From contig CAAGLB010000138.1 of the NCBI GenBank assembly GCA_900770635.1, forward strand, positions 7,016 through 71,015: a stretch of DNA of 64,000 bases, in the 5' to 3' direction. The translations under genes and the position numbers were made by a program. This DNA comes from an uncultured Alistipes sp. Lineage in GTDB: Bacteria; Bacteroidota; Bacteroidia; Bacteroidales; Rikenellaceae. This document shows, in pieces, positions 17,955-26,216 of this stretch. The notes under the pieces were generated by a model. That model did not search any database. It was not told where the DNA came from and saw only the letters and a program-made list of their open reading frames with translations. How positions within the stretch are numbered: the stretch's first letter is position 1; each line of letters opens with the position of its first letter.

Positions 17955-19148
17955 ATGCGCACACTATTATCCGTCATACTTAGCCTTATTGCCACACTAA
18001 CAACGCTTAGTGCCCAGCAGTGTGGCCTAACATTCGAGCCAACGATCATAGATTTTGGCCATATCGACGAGGATGGCGGCATAGCAACACGCTCATTCCG
18101 AGCAACAAACATCACCAAGGAGAGCATCACGATAAAGGAGTTAGTGTCGACATGCGACTGCACCGTAGCTCAATACAACAACATCGTCATCGAGCCCAAC
18201 CAAAGTTTCGAGTTCAAGGTGTCGTACAACCCGATGAACCGCCCAGGGCGCTTCGACCGCCCACTATACGTATTAGTAGAGGGCAGCAACGAGATATTAG
18301 AGCTCAATGTTCGAGGCTATGTCGACGCTCGTGAGCGCAGCATCGAGGAGCGATACTACAACATGGACAACGACTTATATGTCGAGAGCACCTTTGCCCC
18401 ATTCTCCTATCTCGAGCATGGCAAACGTTACGAGGAGCGCATAGACATCTACAACAACTCATCACGCACCATGCGACTACGCATCGAGTCGTACGCCACA
18501 AAGTCGGGACTGCTCAGGATAGAGCATCCTAAAACTATTGAGTCTGAGAGTCATGGCGACATAGTTTTTATTTATGAGCTTCCTGCCGACAGCCACGTCT
18601 ATGGCGATGTTGACGACGACTTAGCAGTATATGTAAATGGTAAACGTTGCGGCATACTGCTCACGGCACATGGCATTGCGGTAGATAATTTCGATGATTA
18701 CGACGATATTTTGTCGCCAAGAGCCGAATATTCGAAAAAAGTTATTAATTTTGGTGATGTAAATGCCAACTTAATGCCACTAAGTGCTACGCTGACGATA
18801 ACAAATAGGGGCGAAGCACCCCTCTTTGTGCGTGATGTAAGGTGCAACGAGGCGTGGGCCATAAAGCATAACATAAGGCCAGGCGACGAGATTGGGGCGG
18901 GCGAAACCAAAGTTTACGACGTGCAGCTCGACTTAGGCAAAGAGTACATGCCCCTCACCAACCCAGGCACCGCAGCACTGCTAAGTGGCAATGTGGCTAA
19001 GGGCAAGCCCTTTAACGCAAGGATAGCGATAACGACTTCCGACGCTATTGTGCCCTACCAGACAATTACGATTAAGGCGCAATACCACAGCCCGAAACAA
19101 GACATCAAGGTGTCGGGCAAACAGAAGAATAGGACAAAACGCAAATAG
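17955..19148 (+). CDS. DUF1573 exported protein
   Basis: 397 residues with a signal peptide (MRTLLSVILSLIATLTTLSA). Two DUF1573/ASPM-like immunoglobulin-type modules follow, at about 25-120 (DFGHIDEDGG, CDCTVAQY, FKVSYNPMNRPGRF) and about 255-350 (INFGDVNANLMPLSATLTI). These domains are common in Bacteroidales periplasmic proteins and probably bind proteins; no specific role is established. The C-terminus is basic (SGKQKNRTKRK). It is followed 22 bases later by nfnA on the same strand. The transcript appears leaderless. Confidence 0.82.
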   Translation: MRTLLSVILSLIATLTTLSAQQCGLTFEPTIIDFGHIDEDGGIATRSFRATNITKESITIKELVSTCDCTVAQYNNIVIEPNQSFEFKVSYNPMNRPGRFDRPLYVLVEGSNEILELNVRGYVDARERSIEERYYNMDNDLYVESTFAPFSYLEHGKRYEERIDIYNNSSRTMRLRIESYATKSGLLRIEHPKTIESESHGDIVFIYELPADSHVYGDVDDDLAVYVNGKRCGILLTAHGIAVDNFDDYDDILSPRAEYSKKVINFGDVNANLMPLSATLTITNRGEAPLFVRDVRCNEAWAIKHNIRPGDEIGAGETKVYDVQLDLGKEYMPLTNPGTAALLSGNVAKGKPFNARIAITTSDAIVPYQTITIKAQYHSPKQDIKVSGKQKNRTKRK

Positions 19149-19170
19149 ATATTAACTTAAAACTTACACC

Positions 19171-20034
19171 ATGTTTAAGATTGTTGAAAAACGCCAGCTC
19201 TCGACAAACATCTTCGAGATGAAGATTGCAGCTGAGCGTGTAGCACGTGTTGCGCTTCCAGGCCAGTTTGTCATCGTGCGTGCCGACGAGGGTGGCGAGC
19301 GAGTACCCCTCACCATCGCTGACTACGATGTCGAGCGAGGCACAGTAACCATCGTTACTCAGACCATTGGTCACTCTACAAAGAAGATATGTTCGATGGA
19401 GGTTGGCGACTCATTGGCCGACTTTGCAGGTCCTCTTGGCCGCCCATCAGAGTTTGTACACATGCCAGCCGACGAGCTCAAAAATCGCAAGTACTTGTTC
19501 GTAGCTGGTGGCGTGGGCACTGCTCCTGTATATCCACAGGTTAAGTGGTTGCACCAGCATGGCGTTACTGCAGATGTTATCATAGGCGCAAAATGCAAAG
19601 ATTTGCTTATCTACATCGACGAGATGAAGAAGGTGGGCAACGTACACATCGCAACTGACGACGGCTCAGAGGGTTATCACGGTATGGTAACAGGCCTCAT
19701 GAAGGAGCTTGTTGAGGTTGAAGGTCGCAAGTACGACGAGTGCGTATGTATCGGCCCAATGATCATGATGAAGTTTGTTTGCCTAACAACCAAGCCTTGG
19801 GAGTTGCAGACCACAGTGTCGCTCAACGCCCTCATGGTTGATGGCACAGGTATGTGTGGCGCTTGCCGAGTGTCGGTAGGTGGCAAGACATTGTTTACAT
19901 GTGTTGATGGCCCAGAGTTCGACGGCCATAAGGTAGACTTCGACGAGGCAATACGTCGTCAGGGTATGTATAAGAATCAGGAGAGAAACGCAGAGGAGAA
20001 TCACCAACATAAATGTAACTGCTATGGCAAATAA
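19171..20034 (+). CDS. nfnA: NfnA-type ferredoxin:NADP oxidoreductase subunit, FAD/[2Fe-2S]
   Basis: 287 residues. An FAD-binding barrel comes first (about 1-95, PGQFVIVR and RVPLTIADYD). An NAD-binding domain follows (about 100-215, LFVAGGVGTAPVYPQVKWL). A Cys-rich segment GTGMCGACRV with FTCVDGPEFDGH holds the [2Fe-2S] cluster. The tail ends HKCNCYGK. With the next gene it forms the electron-bifurcating NfnAB complex, which couples NADH and reduced ferredoxin to NADP. The alternative name is sulfide dehydrogenase / small glutamate-synthase-like subunit. It overlaps nfnB by 11 bases. Confidence 0.88.
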   Translation: MFKIVEKRQLSTNIFEMKIAAERVARVALPGQFVIVRADEGGERVPLTIADYDVERGTVTIVTQTIGHSTKKICSMEVGDSLADFAGPLGRPSEFVHMPADELKNRKYLFVAGGVGTAPVYPQVKWLHQHGVTADVIIGAKCKDLLIYIDEMKKVGNVHIATDDGSEGYHGMVTGLMKELVEVEGRKYDECVCIGPMIMMKFVCLTTKPWELQTTVSLNALMVDGTGMCGACRVSVGGKTLFTCVDGPEFDGHKVDFDEAIRRQGMYKNQERNAEENHQHKCNCYGK

Positions 20035-21415
20035 GATACCACGTGTCGCTGTACGCGAACAAGATCCAAAGGTGCGTGCTACCAACTTCGAGGAGGTATG
20101 CTACGGCTACAATGCCGAGGAGGCAGCATTGGAGGCTACACGATGCCTAAACTGTAAGAATCCACGTTGCGTGGCTGCATGCCCCGTAAACATCAATATC
20201 CCTACATTCATCCACCACATCACTGAGGGCGACCTACGTGCCGCTGCCGACACCATTCATGCCGACAGCTCACTACCATCAATCTGTGGTCGTGTATGTC
20301 CTCAGGAGTCGCAGTGCGAGGGCTCATGTGTTCTTGGCATCAAGGGCGAGGCTGTGGCCATCGGTAAGCTCGAGCGCTATGTTGGCGACTGGGCATTGGA
20401 GCACTCGGCAGAGGTTGAGAGCGTAGCCATCGAGCCTAATGGCAAGCGTGTAGCTGTTGTAGGTAGTGGCCCTGCGGGCTTGGCATGTGCTTCGGACCTT
20501 GCTAAGTTGGGCTACGAGGTACACGTATTCGAGGCATTACACCGCCTTGGTGGCGTGTTGTCATACGGCATTCCTGAGTTCCGCTTGCCTAAGGATAGAG
20601 TTGTTGCTCGCGAGATTAACGAGGTTAAGAAGCTCGGCGTTAAGTTCGAGACCGACGTTATCGTAGGTCGCACCATGACCATTGACTCACTCCTCGACGA
20701 GGAGGGCTTCGACGCAGTATTCGTAGGCTCGGGCGCTGGTCTTCCACGCTTCATGGGCATCGAGGGCGAGAACCTCAATGGCGTGTTGTCGGCTAACGAG
20801 TTCCTCACACGTGTTAACCTCATGGGTGCTTGGGATCCTAAGCATAACGACACCCCTGTATATGTTGGCCGCAAGGTTGTTGTTGTCGGTGGTGGTAACG
20901 TTGCTATGGACGCTGTGCGTACTGCTAAGCGTCTTGGTGCTGAGTCAGTTATCGTATATCGTCGTGGCGAGGCTGAGCTTCCAGCACGTAAGGAGGAGGT
21001 GCACCACGCCAAGGAGGAGGGCATCGAGTTCCGCATGCTCACCAACCCTACATCGATCCTCGGCACTGAGGATGGCTGGGTTAAGGGCATCAACTGCGTA
21101 GAGATGGAGCTTGGCGAGCCTGATGCATCGGGCCGTCGCTCACCACAGGAGAAGGCGGGTTCAGACTTCGTCATTGACTGCGACGTAGTAATCATGGCTC
21201 TCGGCACATCGCCTAACCCACTTATCGCCTCAACAACAGGTGGTTTGAACATCAACCGTCGTGGCTGCATCGAGGCTGACGAGGTGGGCACAACATCACG
21301 CCCAGGCGTGTTTGCTGGTGGCGACGCCGTGACAGGTGCAGCAACCGTAATCTTGGCTATGGGTGCTGGTCGCAAGGCAGCTAAGGCTATCGACGAGTAT
21401 ATCAAGAGCAAGTAG
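20024..21415 (+). CDS. nfnB: NfnB / GltA-like FAD- and Fe-S-containing subunit
   Basis: 463 residues. N-terminal Cys motifs for two [4Fe-4S] clusters are CLNCKNPRCVAACPV (about 44-58) and CGRVCPQESQCEGSC (about 90-104). A first Rossmann motif (VVGSGPAGLACA, about 146) binds FAD and a second (VVGGGNVAMDAV, about 288) binds NADPH. It closely resembles the small subunit of glutamate synthase, and databases often call it GltA. Coupling to nfnA, and no large GltB next to it, favour NfnB. It ends at a strong terminator. Confidence 0.88.
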   Translation: MANKIPRVAVREQDPKVRATNFEEVCYGYNAEEAALEATRCLNCKNPRCVAACPVNINIPTFIHHITEGDLRAAADTIHADSSLPSICGRVCPQESQCEGSCVLGIKGEAVAIGKLERYVGDWALEHSAEVESVAIEPNGKRVAVVGSGPAGLACASDLAKLGYEVHVFEALHRLGGVLSYGIPEFRLPKDRVVAREINEVKKLGVKFETDVIVGRTMTIDSLLDEEGFDAVFVGSGAGLPRFMGIEGENLNGVLSANEFLTRVNLMGAWDPKHNDTPVYVGRKVVVVGGGNVAMDAVRTAKRLGAESVIVYRRGEAELPARKEEVHHAKEEGIEFRMLTNPTSILGTEDGWVKGINCVEMELGEPDASGRRSPQEKAGSDFVIDCDVVIMALGTSPNPLIASTTGGLNINRRGCIEADEVGTTSRPGVFAGGDAVTGAATVILAMGAGRKAAKAIDEYIKSK

Positions 21416-21436
21416 AGATAAGCTCTAACGCATAGA

Positions 21437-21498
21437 TTTAGGGAGCGTAAAAGGTTTTGGGAGCTAATGTCCCCGAACTTTTTACCCTCCCTAAACTC
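21437..21498 (+). terminator. Terminator after nfnB
   Basis: TTTAGGGAG and CGTAAAAGG on the left pair with the complementary CCTCCCTAAA and ACTTTTTACC on the right. CTCTTTTTTT follows. Confidence 0.8.
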
Positions 21499-21516
21499 TT
21501 TTTTTAGGGTTTCTCT

Positions 21517-21546
21517 TTGCTGTTTAATAATTTATACATATCTTTG
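21517..21546 (+). promoter_or_regulatory. rplS promoter
   Basis: TTTG (21516-21519), 19 bases, TATCTTTG (21539-21546). This is one of the best matches in the window. Confidence 0.8.
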
Positions 21547-21550
21547 CAGC

Positions 21551-21707
21551 CCGTATCAACCTCTTATACTGGGCAAAGGCGCAAGGGCGTAGGCTTATAA
21601 CTATGGTTTTAGGCCGAGGCGTCGGGATTAATATCGAAGGTGATATTATGGTAGTGCCATTGCAGCGATAATGTTGAGCGATAACCATTTAACAATTTGT
21701 TGCAACA
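21551..21707 (+). promoter_or_regulatory. Long structured leader of rplS
   Basis: About 155 transcribed bases precede the rplS ATG. Visible helices are GCCCGTAT/ATACTGGGC at the 5' end, TAATATC-GAAG-GTGATATTA in the middle, and a CATT/AATG-closed stem near the end. Ribosomal-protein leaders that bind their own protein are known for L19 in Firmicutes and Flavobacteria. This could be a Bacteroidales counterpart, but that is inference. Confidence 0.55.
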
Positions 21708-22085
21708 ATGAACAAAGATGCATTGATCAGACTCGTGAACGAGCAGATGTGGACTAAGGGCGAGCAGGACGTACCTCAGTTTGGCGCAGGTGATACTATC
21801 ACCGTAACTTACCGTATCGTAGAGGGTAACAAGGAGCGTTTGCAGAGCTTCCGTGGCGTAGTAATCCAGATTAAGGGTTCTGGCCGTACTAAGATGTTTA
21901 CTATCCGTAAGGTTTCTAACGGCGTAGGCGTTGAGCGTATCTTCCCTCTTTACTCACCACACATCGACCACATCGAGGTTAACAAGTACGGTGTTGTACG
22001 TCGCAAGCGTATCTACTACCTCCGTGACCTCACAGGTAAGAAGGCTCGTATCAAGGAGCGTCGCATCGTTAAGAAGGCTGAGTAA
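21708..22085 (+). CDS. rplS: 50S ribosomal protein L19
   Basis: 125 residues, full length. Typical L19 motifs are FGAGDTITVTYRIVEGNKER, LQSFRGVVIQIKGSG, ERIFPLYSPHIDHIEV and RRKRIYYLRDLTGKKARIKE. It sits at the interface of the large and small subunits. It is transcribed alone behind a structured leader. Confidence 0.98.
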   Translation: MNKDALIRLVNEQMWTKGEQDVPQFGAGDTITVTYRIVEGNKERLQSFRGVVIQIKGSGRTKMFTIRKVSNGVGVERIFPLYSPHIDHIEVNKYGVVRRKRIYYLRDLTGKKARIKERRIVKKAE

Positions 22086-22109
22086 TTCGCCTCTTAACCC
22101 CAAAGACAA

Positions 22110-22135
22110 AGGCTACCCACAGGGTGGCCTTTTCT
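22110..22135 (+). terminator. Terminator after rplS
   Basis: AAGGC-TACCC and GGGTG-GCCTT form a stem around a CACA loop, followed by TTTTCTTTTTT. The lpxB promoter begins immediately after. Confidence 0.75.
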
Positions 22136-22152
22136 TTTTTAGTTTTTTTGTG

Positions 22153-22160
22153 TATCTTTG
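22153..22160 (+). promoter_or_regulatory. -7 box for lpxB
   Basis: TATCTTTG, 19 bases before the ATG. The -33 position lies in the T-run of the previous terminator. Confidence 0.55.
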
Positions 22161-22179
22161 CCTTTAAAAGAGTAACACT

Positions 22180-23307
22180 ATGAGATACTACGTTATTGCT
22201 GGCGAGCCCTCGGGCGATTTGCATGGCGGCAAGCTCATGCGTGGCATAGCTAAGGAGGATGCCGAGGCCGAATTCCGCTTCTGCGGCGGCGATATGATGG
22301 CACACACTGGTGGCGAGCACAACATGCTCTACCACTACACCCAGATGTCGTTCTTCGGCTTTGTGCAGGTAGCAAAAAACCTACGCACGATATTCGAGCA
22401 GATGGACAACGTCAAGGCAGACATCGAACGTTTCCAGCCCGACGTCATCATCTTGATAGATTACCCCGCCTTCAACCTACGCATTGCCAAGTGGGCAAAG
22501 AGCCGAGGCATCAAGGTCTATTACTACATAGCACCCAAGGTGTGGGCATGGAAGGAGCGCAGGGTGAAGAGCCTACGCAAGTATGTCGACCGCCTATATA
22601 CCATCTTCCCGTTCGAAACGGAGTACTTCCGAGGTCATGGCATCGAGCCAATCTTCTGCGGCAACCCTCTGGTTGATGACATCACCGAGCGCAGAGCAAC
22701 CTTTGCCTCACGTGATAAATTCTTATCTGACAACAACTTAGAAGACAAGCCTATTGTTGCGCTATTGGCTGGAAGCAGAGTGTCGGAGATTAACGCCAAC
22801 CTATCGGACATGGTGGCCATTGCTCGCCGCTTCCCCGAATATCAGTTTGTTGTGACCGCTGTTAAGTGGATTGATATAGCTATATACGAGAAGATTACCG
22901 AGGGTGCTACAAACGTAAAGATTGTCGTTGACCGCACACAGGAGAGCCTCGCAATGGCCGACGCAGCCATCGTATGCTCGGGCACAGCGACACTCGAAAC
23001 AGCACTCATGCGCATCCCCGAGGTTGTGCTCTACCATGTACCTTGGCTCTATGAGAAGCTAAAACCCTACTTCCTGCGTATTCCCTACATCTCGCTCGTT
23101 AACATCAACCTCGGGCGTGAGGCTGTGCGTGAGCTTGTCAAGGCAAGGCCCAACATCGACGAGGCCGAGGAGGAGCTACGCTCGATACTCCCTAGTGGCA
23201 GCAAGCGTGAGCGCATGCTTGCTGACTTTGAGGAGCTTAGCACGATGATTGGTGGCGAGGGTGCGAGTGACAGATTTGCCCAAGATATTGTTAAAACACT
23301 GCGATAG
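22180..23307 (+). CDS. lpxB: Lipid-A-disaccharide synthase
   Basis: 375 residues, normal length. The N-terminus YVIAGEPSGDLHGGKL is the family signature. SFFGFVQVAKNLR, YIAPKVWAWKERRVK and the donor-site CSGTATLETALM (near 268) follow. It joins UDP-diacylglucosamine and lipid X in lipid A synthesis at the inner membrane. The next gene's ATG follows its TAG directly, which implies translational coupling. Confidence 0.97.
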   Translation: MRYYVIAGEPSGDLHGGKLMRGIAKEDAEAEFRFCGGDMMAHTGGEHNMLYHYTQMSFFGFVQVAKNLRTIFEQMDNVKADIERFQPDVIILIDYPAFNLRIAKWAKSRGIKVYYYIAPKVWAWKERRVKSLRKYVDRLYTIFPFETEYFRGHGIEPIFCGNPLVDDITERRATFASRDKFLSDNNLEDKPIVALLAGSRVSEINANLSDMVAIARRFPEYQFVVTAVKWIDIAIYEKITEGATNVKIVVDRTQESLAMADAAIVCSGTATLETALMRIPEVVLYHVPWLYEKLKPYFLRIPYISLVNINLGREAVRELVKARPNIDEAEEELRSILPSGSKRERMLADFEELSTMIGGEGASDRFAQDIVKTLR

Positions 23308-23883
23308 ATGAAACTTATAAACGTAATAAACAGCTATGGCGAGGCAGCCACAAAGCCACGCTTTCACCTCAAGGCCGACACTGCGCTTCTGCGCAACAAC
23401 GACGCCTTCTACATCCCCGACAACATGGGCCGCATCGTTGCCGAGCCACACATAGTACTCAAAGTTGGACGACTTGCCAAGTGCATAAGCGAGCGCTTTG
23501 CCCCACGTCTTGTGGATGCAGTCATGGGCGGCGTGTCGTTTACGGCCATCGACCGCCTCGAGGAGCTACGCTCGAAGGGACTACCCTGGGACGAGGCTAT
23601 TGGCTTCGACCACTCGTCGGCCTTGTCGCTCGAGTCATTAGGGCGTGATGCTATGTTGGAGGGTGCAACGTTTCTTATCAACGACGTGGATGTTTGTCAC
23701 CTATCTATCAGCGACATGTGCTTCACACCCGACAGAATCATAAGCCACCTATCTGAGAATATGACCTTGCGCATCGGCGATCTCATATATCTCGGCTCGC
23801 CACAGCAGTTAGACATCAAGGCTGGTGACAACCTAAAACTAAGGATTGGCGATAGACTACTGCTCAACTTCGATATAAAGTAA
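23308..23883 (+). CDS. Degenerate fumarylacetoacetate-hydrolase-fold protein
   Basis: 191 residues. The core matches the small Bacteroidales FAH-like enzymes from memory: ADTALLRNNDAFYIPDN, VGRLAKCISERFAPR, SFTAIDRLEELRSKGLPW and a C-terminal LRIGDLIYLGSP. Active-site positions have changed. The usual N-terminal VGxNYxxH segment is absent. The metal-binding ExE reads EPH, the Asp of GIDFTARD is Ser, and the Lys before GFD is Ile. It is therefore probably not a catalyst of the usual type. It starts directly after the lpxB stop, so it is co-translated with lipid A synthesis; the link may be chance. Confidence 0.75.
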   Translation: MKLINVINSYGEAATKPRFHLKADTALLRNNDAFYIPDNMGRIVAEPHIVLKVGRLAKCISERFAPRLVDAVMGGVSFTAIDRLEELRSKGLPWDEAIGFDHSSALSLESLGRDAMLEGATFLINDVDVCHLSISDMCFTPDRIISHLSENMTLRIGDLIYLGSPQQLDIKAGDNLKLRIGDRLLLNFDIK

Positions 23884-23897
23884 GGTAAACACAAAAA

Positions 23898-23930
23898 AAT
23901 ATGGGTTGCTCAGTTGAGCAACCCATATTT
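23898..23930. terminator. Bidirectional terminator
   Basis: AAATATGGGTTGCTCA pairs exactly with TGAGCAACCCATATTT across one unpaired base, with A/T runs outside. It serves the lpxB pair and the convergent lipoprotein gene. Confidence 0.88.
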
Positions 23931-23948
23931 TTGTATTATTGGTTAATC

Positions 23949-26003
23949 TTAGTGCTTTGCAAAGATCTGGTCAGCAGCAGGAACCTGAGCCTCAAACTCG
24001 AAAGTCTGCTGTGAGTACTTAGCATTGCGCTTTACCTTCTTTGCGAAGAGAGGCTTTGCAGAGAGCTCTGGACCACTATTATCGCCGTTCCACCACTTAG
24101 CGAAGTCCTCAGGGTTAGTGCGAGCGCCATCATAAGATGTGCGAACCTCGAACTGATGAATATCGCTGTACTGACCCTCGCTGTCGATAACCATAGAGGC
24201 AATGATGTAGAAGCTGTCGTTAGCAAGGATTGAGTAAGACTTGTCAAGGTTCATTGAACCATACTGGTCGATAGCCCATACAAGACCATCGCGGTACTGC
24301 TTATCGTTATACAAGTCGTTACGGCCTGTCCAGTTGTAGATATTTGAGTAGAATGACTGCCACTCACCCTCGATGTGGTACTCCAAAGGCAAGATGAATG
24401 TGCCTGAGTAGTAGTCGCCACCGAAGAACTCCCAACCTGGAAGCTCAGCGAGGTCCTCAGCTGCATAGTAACCGTTGTCTACGTACGCGATAGTAGCATT
24501 ACCTGCATCGGTAGACTTTGTAGTGAATGGGCAAGTGAAGATCTGCGTTGTTGTTGCAATACCACCACGTGAACCAAATGCGTAGAGGATATATTCGGTA
24601 CCACCCTCAAGGCCGATAACGTTCTGCTCGTAGTTACCCTGGATAAACTCGTAATCGAGGTTCTCGAGCAAGTACTGCTGACGCTCAGCATCTGTGTTAC
24701 CATAAGTAGCCCAATCTGAAGCCTTCTCCCAACCAGCGATATAGTAATCGTTGTTTGTAGTTGTGAAGCTGATGTATGCAGTCTGTACAGTAATCTTAGA
24801 TACAGAAGGTGTAATCACGTTGTCGGACATAGGCACGCTACCAGTCTCAATCTTAACAATCTTAGGCTCTGAGCAGCAAAGACCATTCTCCTCCATTGCG
24901 AATGCGAAGAGGTAGTAAGTGTGGTTAGCCAAAAGCTCGAAGTCGAACTTGCTACGTGGAGTACCATCCTCGTATGTACCCTGGCAGTTGTAGTAGTCAC
25001 GGATTGTCTGACCATTCATATTGCCATTGAACATCATATCCTGTACGGCGAATGACCAGTAGAACTCTGCTACGTCACCCTCGTCCTTGAGGAAGTCGAA
25101 TGTCTCGAGATAGTCATCAACCATAAGGCCGTTAAGCATGTCGAAGTAGTATGCACCCTCGAAGCCGTTAGGAGTAACGTCTACAGATACAACGCAACCA
25201 TCAACACTATACTCAACGTTGAAGTCTGCTGCAACCTTCTCTGGAGACTTGGTGTATATCTCATGGAATGTTACCTCTGAAAGAAGAGCACCTGACTCAT
25301 AGTCGATATAGTAGCAGTAGAATGTGTAAGGGATACCTGCAGCACCCTTACCTGGATTGATACCACGCTGATCGCCAATCTTTGAACGAGTCTGCATAAC
25401 CTGAACTGCAGACTGGCCATAGAACTGACCCAACCAACCGAAGTAAGCAACATCATCCTCGTAGAAATCCTCACCAGTCTCGAAGCCTGAAGCAGCGATG
25501 TACTTTGGATCTGCAGACATCACGATGTAAGGCTGCATCTTGTTCTCTGGAATAACATCCAAAGTGTATGAGAAGTAGTCAGCTGATTCGTTCTCAAAGG
25601 TGAAGCCAGCATTTACCTTAGCGCCCTGCTTTACAACGAACACTGCATCCTCAGCGTAGCGGTACTTAATAGTCACCAAGCACTCACGAGCCTTGTCTGA
25701 GTTGTTAGCATCAACAGAGAATGAGAGGATACCAGAGATGCTTGTGTTAAAGTTGTTAACCCAAGACTCAGCAGCCTCAACAGAGATCTTCTCACCAGCG
25801 TGAGCGTTCTCGATTTCGTAGATCATGGTGTAGTCGCCACCAGCCAACGAAGCCTCAACCTTGTTTGCGTTGAGCTTGATAGTTGAATCCTTCTTCACAC
25901 CTGGTGTAGGATCATCATTCTGAGGATTCTCTACACAACCAACTGCGAATGTCAAGGCGAAGATAGGCAAAATTGCCACCAACAAATTCTTGAATGTTCT
26001 CAT
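23949..26003 (-). CDS. Surface lipoprotein with BACON-like and Fn3-like domains
   Basis: 684 residues. A signal peptide and lipobox (FAVGC, Cys 23) are followed by a linker. A BACON-type domain spans about 40-130 (VEASLAGGDYTMIYEIENA, ESWVNNFNT, FVVKQGA). Repeated Ig/Fn3-like modules start FTFENESADYFSYTLDVIP and later DFNVEYSVDGCVVSVDVTP. BACON domains often occur with carbohydrate-binding or protease proteins at the Bacteroidales surface, but no catalytic motif is visible here. It is divergent from a homologous lipoprotein at 26217. Confidence 0.82.
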   Translation of the reverse strand: MRTFKNLLVAILPIFALTFAVGCVENPQNDDPTPGVKKDSTIKLNANKVEASLAGGDYTMIYEIENAHAGEKISVEAAESWVNNFNTSISGILSFSVDANNSDKARECLVTIKYRYAEDAVFVVKQGAKVNAGFTFENESADYFSYTLDVIPENKMQPYIVMSADPKYIAASGFETGEDFYEDDVAYFGWLGQFYGQSAVQVMQTRSKIGDQRGINPGKGAAGIPYTFYCYYIDYESGALLSEVTFHEIYTKSPEKVAADFNVEYSVDGCVVSVDVTPNGFEGAYYFDMLNGLMVDDYLETFDFLKDEGDVAEFYWSFAVQDMMFNGNMNGQTIRDYYNCQGTYEDGTPRSKFDFELLANHTYYLFAFAMEENGLCCSEPKIVKIETGSVPMSDNVITPSVSKITVQTAYISFTTTNNDYYIAGWEKASDWATYGNTDAERQQYLLENLDYEFIQGNYEQNVIGLEGGTEYILYAFGSRGGIATTTQIFTCPFTTKSTDAGNATIAYVDNGYYAAEDLAELPGWEFFGGDYYSGTFILPLEYHIEGEWQSFYSNIYNWTGRNDLYNDKQYRDGLVWAIDQYGSMNLDKSYSILANDSFYIIASMVIDSEGQYSDIHQFEVRTSYDGARTNPEDFAKWWNGDNSGPELSAKPLFAKKVKRNAKYSQQTFEFEAQVPAADQIFAKH

Positions 26004-26087
26004 GTTAGAATTTAAAATTAGGTTATTATTAGTAAATATTTGTTTCTGTTATTTAAAAAATTAAATAAAAACTACTTCTTCAGTTGG

Positions 26088-26095
26088 CAAATATA
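26088..26095 (-). promoter_or_regulatory. -7 box of the 684-residue lipoprotein gene
   Basis: TATATTTG on the minus strand, about 85 bases before the start codon. Confidence 0.4.
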
Positions 26096-26156
26096 CGAAT
26101 AAATTGCAAATATTCACACCACAGCTCATCTTTTTCGCTACATATCTGCGAATATT

Positions 26157-26186
26157 TTGATTTTGGAGATAAAAACTCTATATTTG
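26157..26186 (+). promoter_or_regulatory. Promoter of the 648-residue lipoprotein gene
   Basis: TTTG (26156-26159), 19 bases, TATATTTG (26179-26186). The leader is about 25-30 bases. Confidence 0.7.
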
Positions 26187-26216
26187 CAAAATAGACAACT
26201 ATAAAAAAACATACCT

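Noticed and set aside
20512..21411. 299-codon minus-strand frame opposite nfnB
   Set aside because: It is an exact shadow of a well-recognised gene; its sequence is low-complexity Ser/Pro/Thr/Arg text caused by codon bias.
20024..21415. Glutamate synthase small subunit GltD
   Set aside because: The sequence family overlaps, but the coupled upstream subunit is NfnA-like and no large glutamate synthase gene is adjacent, so NfnB is preferred.
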